Below are positions 41,817 to 41,980 of a stretch of 41,980 bases of DNA, piece by piece. The position numbers were made by a program, and so were the translations under genes. The DNA is from Pelagibacteraceae bacterium (GTDB lineage Bacteria > Pseudomonadota > Alphaproteobacteria > HIMB59 > GCA-002718135). Location of the stretch: positions 1 through 41,980 of the forward strand of contig JAGFWP010000024.1 in the NCBI GenBank assembly GCA_017639935.1, read 5' to 3'. A model generated the notes under the pieces. The model was given only the letters and a program-made list of their open reading frames with translations. It had not been told where the DNA came from and ran no database searches. Within the stretch, counting starts at the first letter, position 1; each line of letters starts with the position of its first letter.

Positions 41817-41980
41817 ACTTTATTCTTTTGTATACCTTGCTTCCCTTCTCTTAAATAAGTTAAACGATAATTTAAGGTTCTTATGATATCATTTTCAGAC
41901 AGAATCAATAAGATTATATTAACTTATCAACATTGTAGCTATATAACTATTTGAAATTTATGAATTTTTCTAAAACTATA
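41817..41980. other. Non-coding stretch upstream of amt
   Basis: AT-rich sequence with no ORF of note. An ATG at 41960 opens a plus-strand frame that runs off the window after seven codons; without a ribosome site it cannot be called a gene. Confidence 0.4.

Noticed and set aside
41960-41980. Start of a plus-strand gene at the window edge
   Set aside because: Only seven codons are visible and there is no ribosome site.

Overview
The window is visibly AT-rich and gene-dense. Many neighbouring genes touch or overlap by a few bases, GTG and TTG starts are frequent, and Shine-Dalgarno sites of the AGGAGG type precede many genes. Together with rhizobial-type agl sugar transporters, a D,D-carboxypeptidase carrying a SPOR domain, a DmdA-like/GcvT-family protein, a dimethylglycine-dehydrogenase-family enzyme and an Amt ammonium transporter, this suggests a streamlined marine alphaproteobacterium (AEGEAN-169/HIMB59-like or a similar lineage). 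The lineage is inferred from gene content; no phylogeny was possible.

Region 1 (1-2540) is the most unusual part. A 26-bp direct repeat occurs five times, always in the same orientation and without indels (starts at 164, 831, 1484, 1967 and 2403). It lies only between genes. Each interval holds exactly one short, unrelated gene (HCCA-isomerase-like, DUF924, gamma-glutamylcyclotransferase-like, ArsC), the genes are in mixed orientation, and the series ends 33 bp before a tRNA-Thr(GGT). It looks like a cassette array but does not match known integron attC sites or CRISPR, and no recombinase is in view.

Region 2 (2545-9664) is housekeeping: NTF2-like and cupin proteins, PdxJ, a LysE-family exporter, a secreted cyclophilin, a RidA-family protein, a D,D-carboxypeptidase, phosphomannomutase/phosphoglucomutase and UDP-glucose dehydrogenase.

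Region 3 (9715-17508) is a sugar uptake and processing locus: TIM-barrel isomerase, Gfo/Idh/MocA oxidoreductase, LacI-type regulator with a perfect 16-bp palindromic operator inside a divergent promoter, and an AglE-F-G-K-like ABC importer. The alpha-glucosidase found between aglG and aglK in rhizobia is replaced by a 36-codon ORF of unknown nature.

Region 4 (17729-21283) holds two HAD phosphatases, a glycerate-kinase-like P-loop protein, an ICMT-like membrane methyltransferase and an alpha/beta hydrolase.

Region 5 (21320-33096) is an amino-sugar locus. A minus-strand operon runs from cytosolic beta-N-acetylhexosaminidase (GH20) through Gfo/Idh/MocA, two ABC permeases, a binding protein and NagA to GlmS; a galactokinase-like kinase and an aldehyde dehydrogenase run divergently. 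It has no ABC ATPase of its own and no NagB or NagK, so it probably borrows the AglK-like ATPase and uses an unusual route.

Region 6 (33142-41745) is nitrogen and one-carbon metabolism: ureohydrolase, dimethylglycine/sarcosine-dehydrogenase-like and DmdA/GcvT-like genes in one minus-strand run, two EamA exporters, two tiny membrane proteins, and an amt gene followed by a small, apparently frameshifted membrane-protein gene and a strong terminator.
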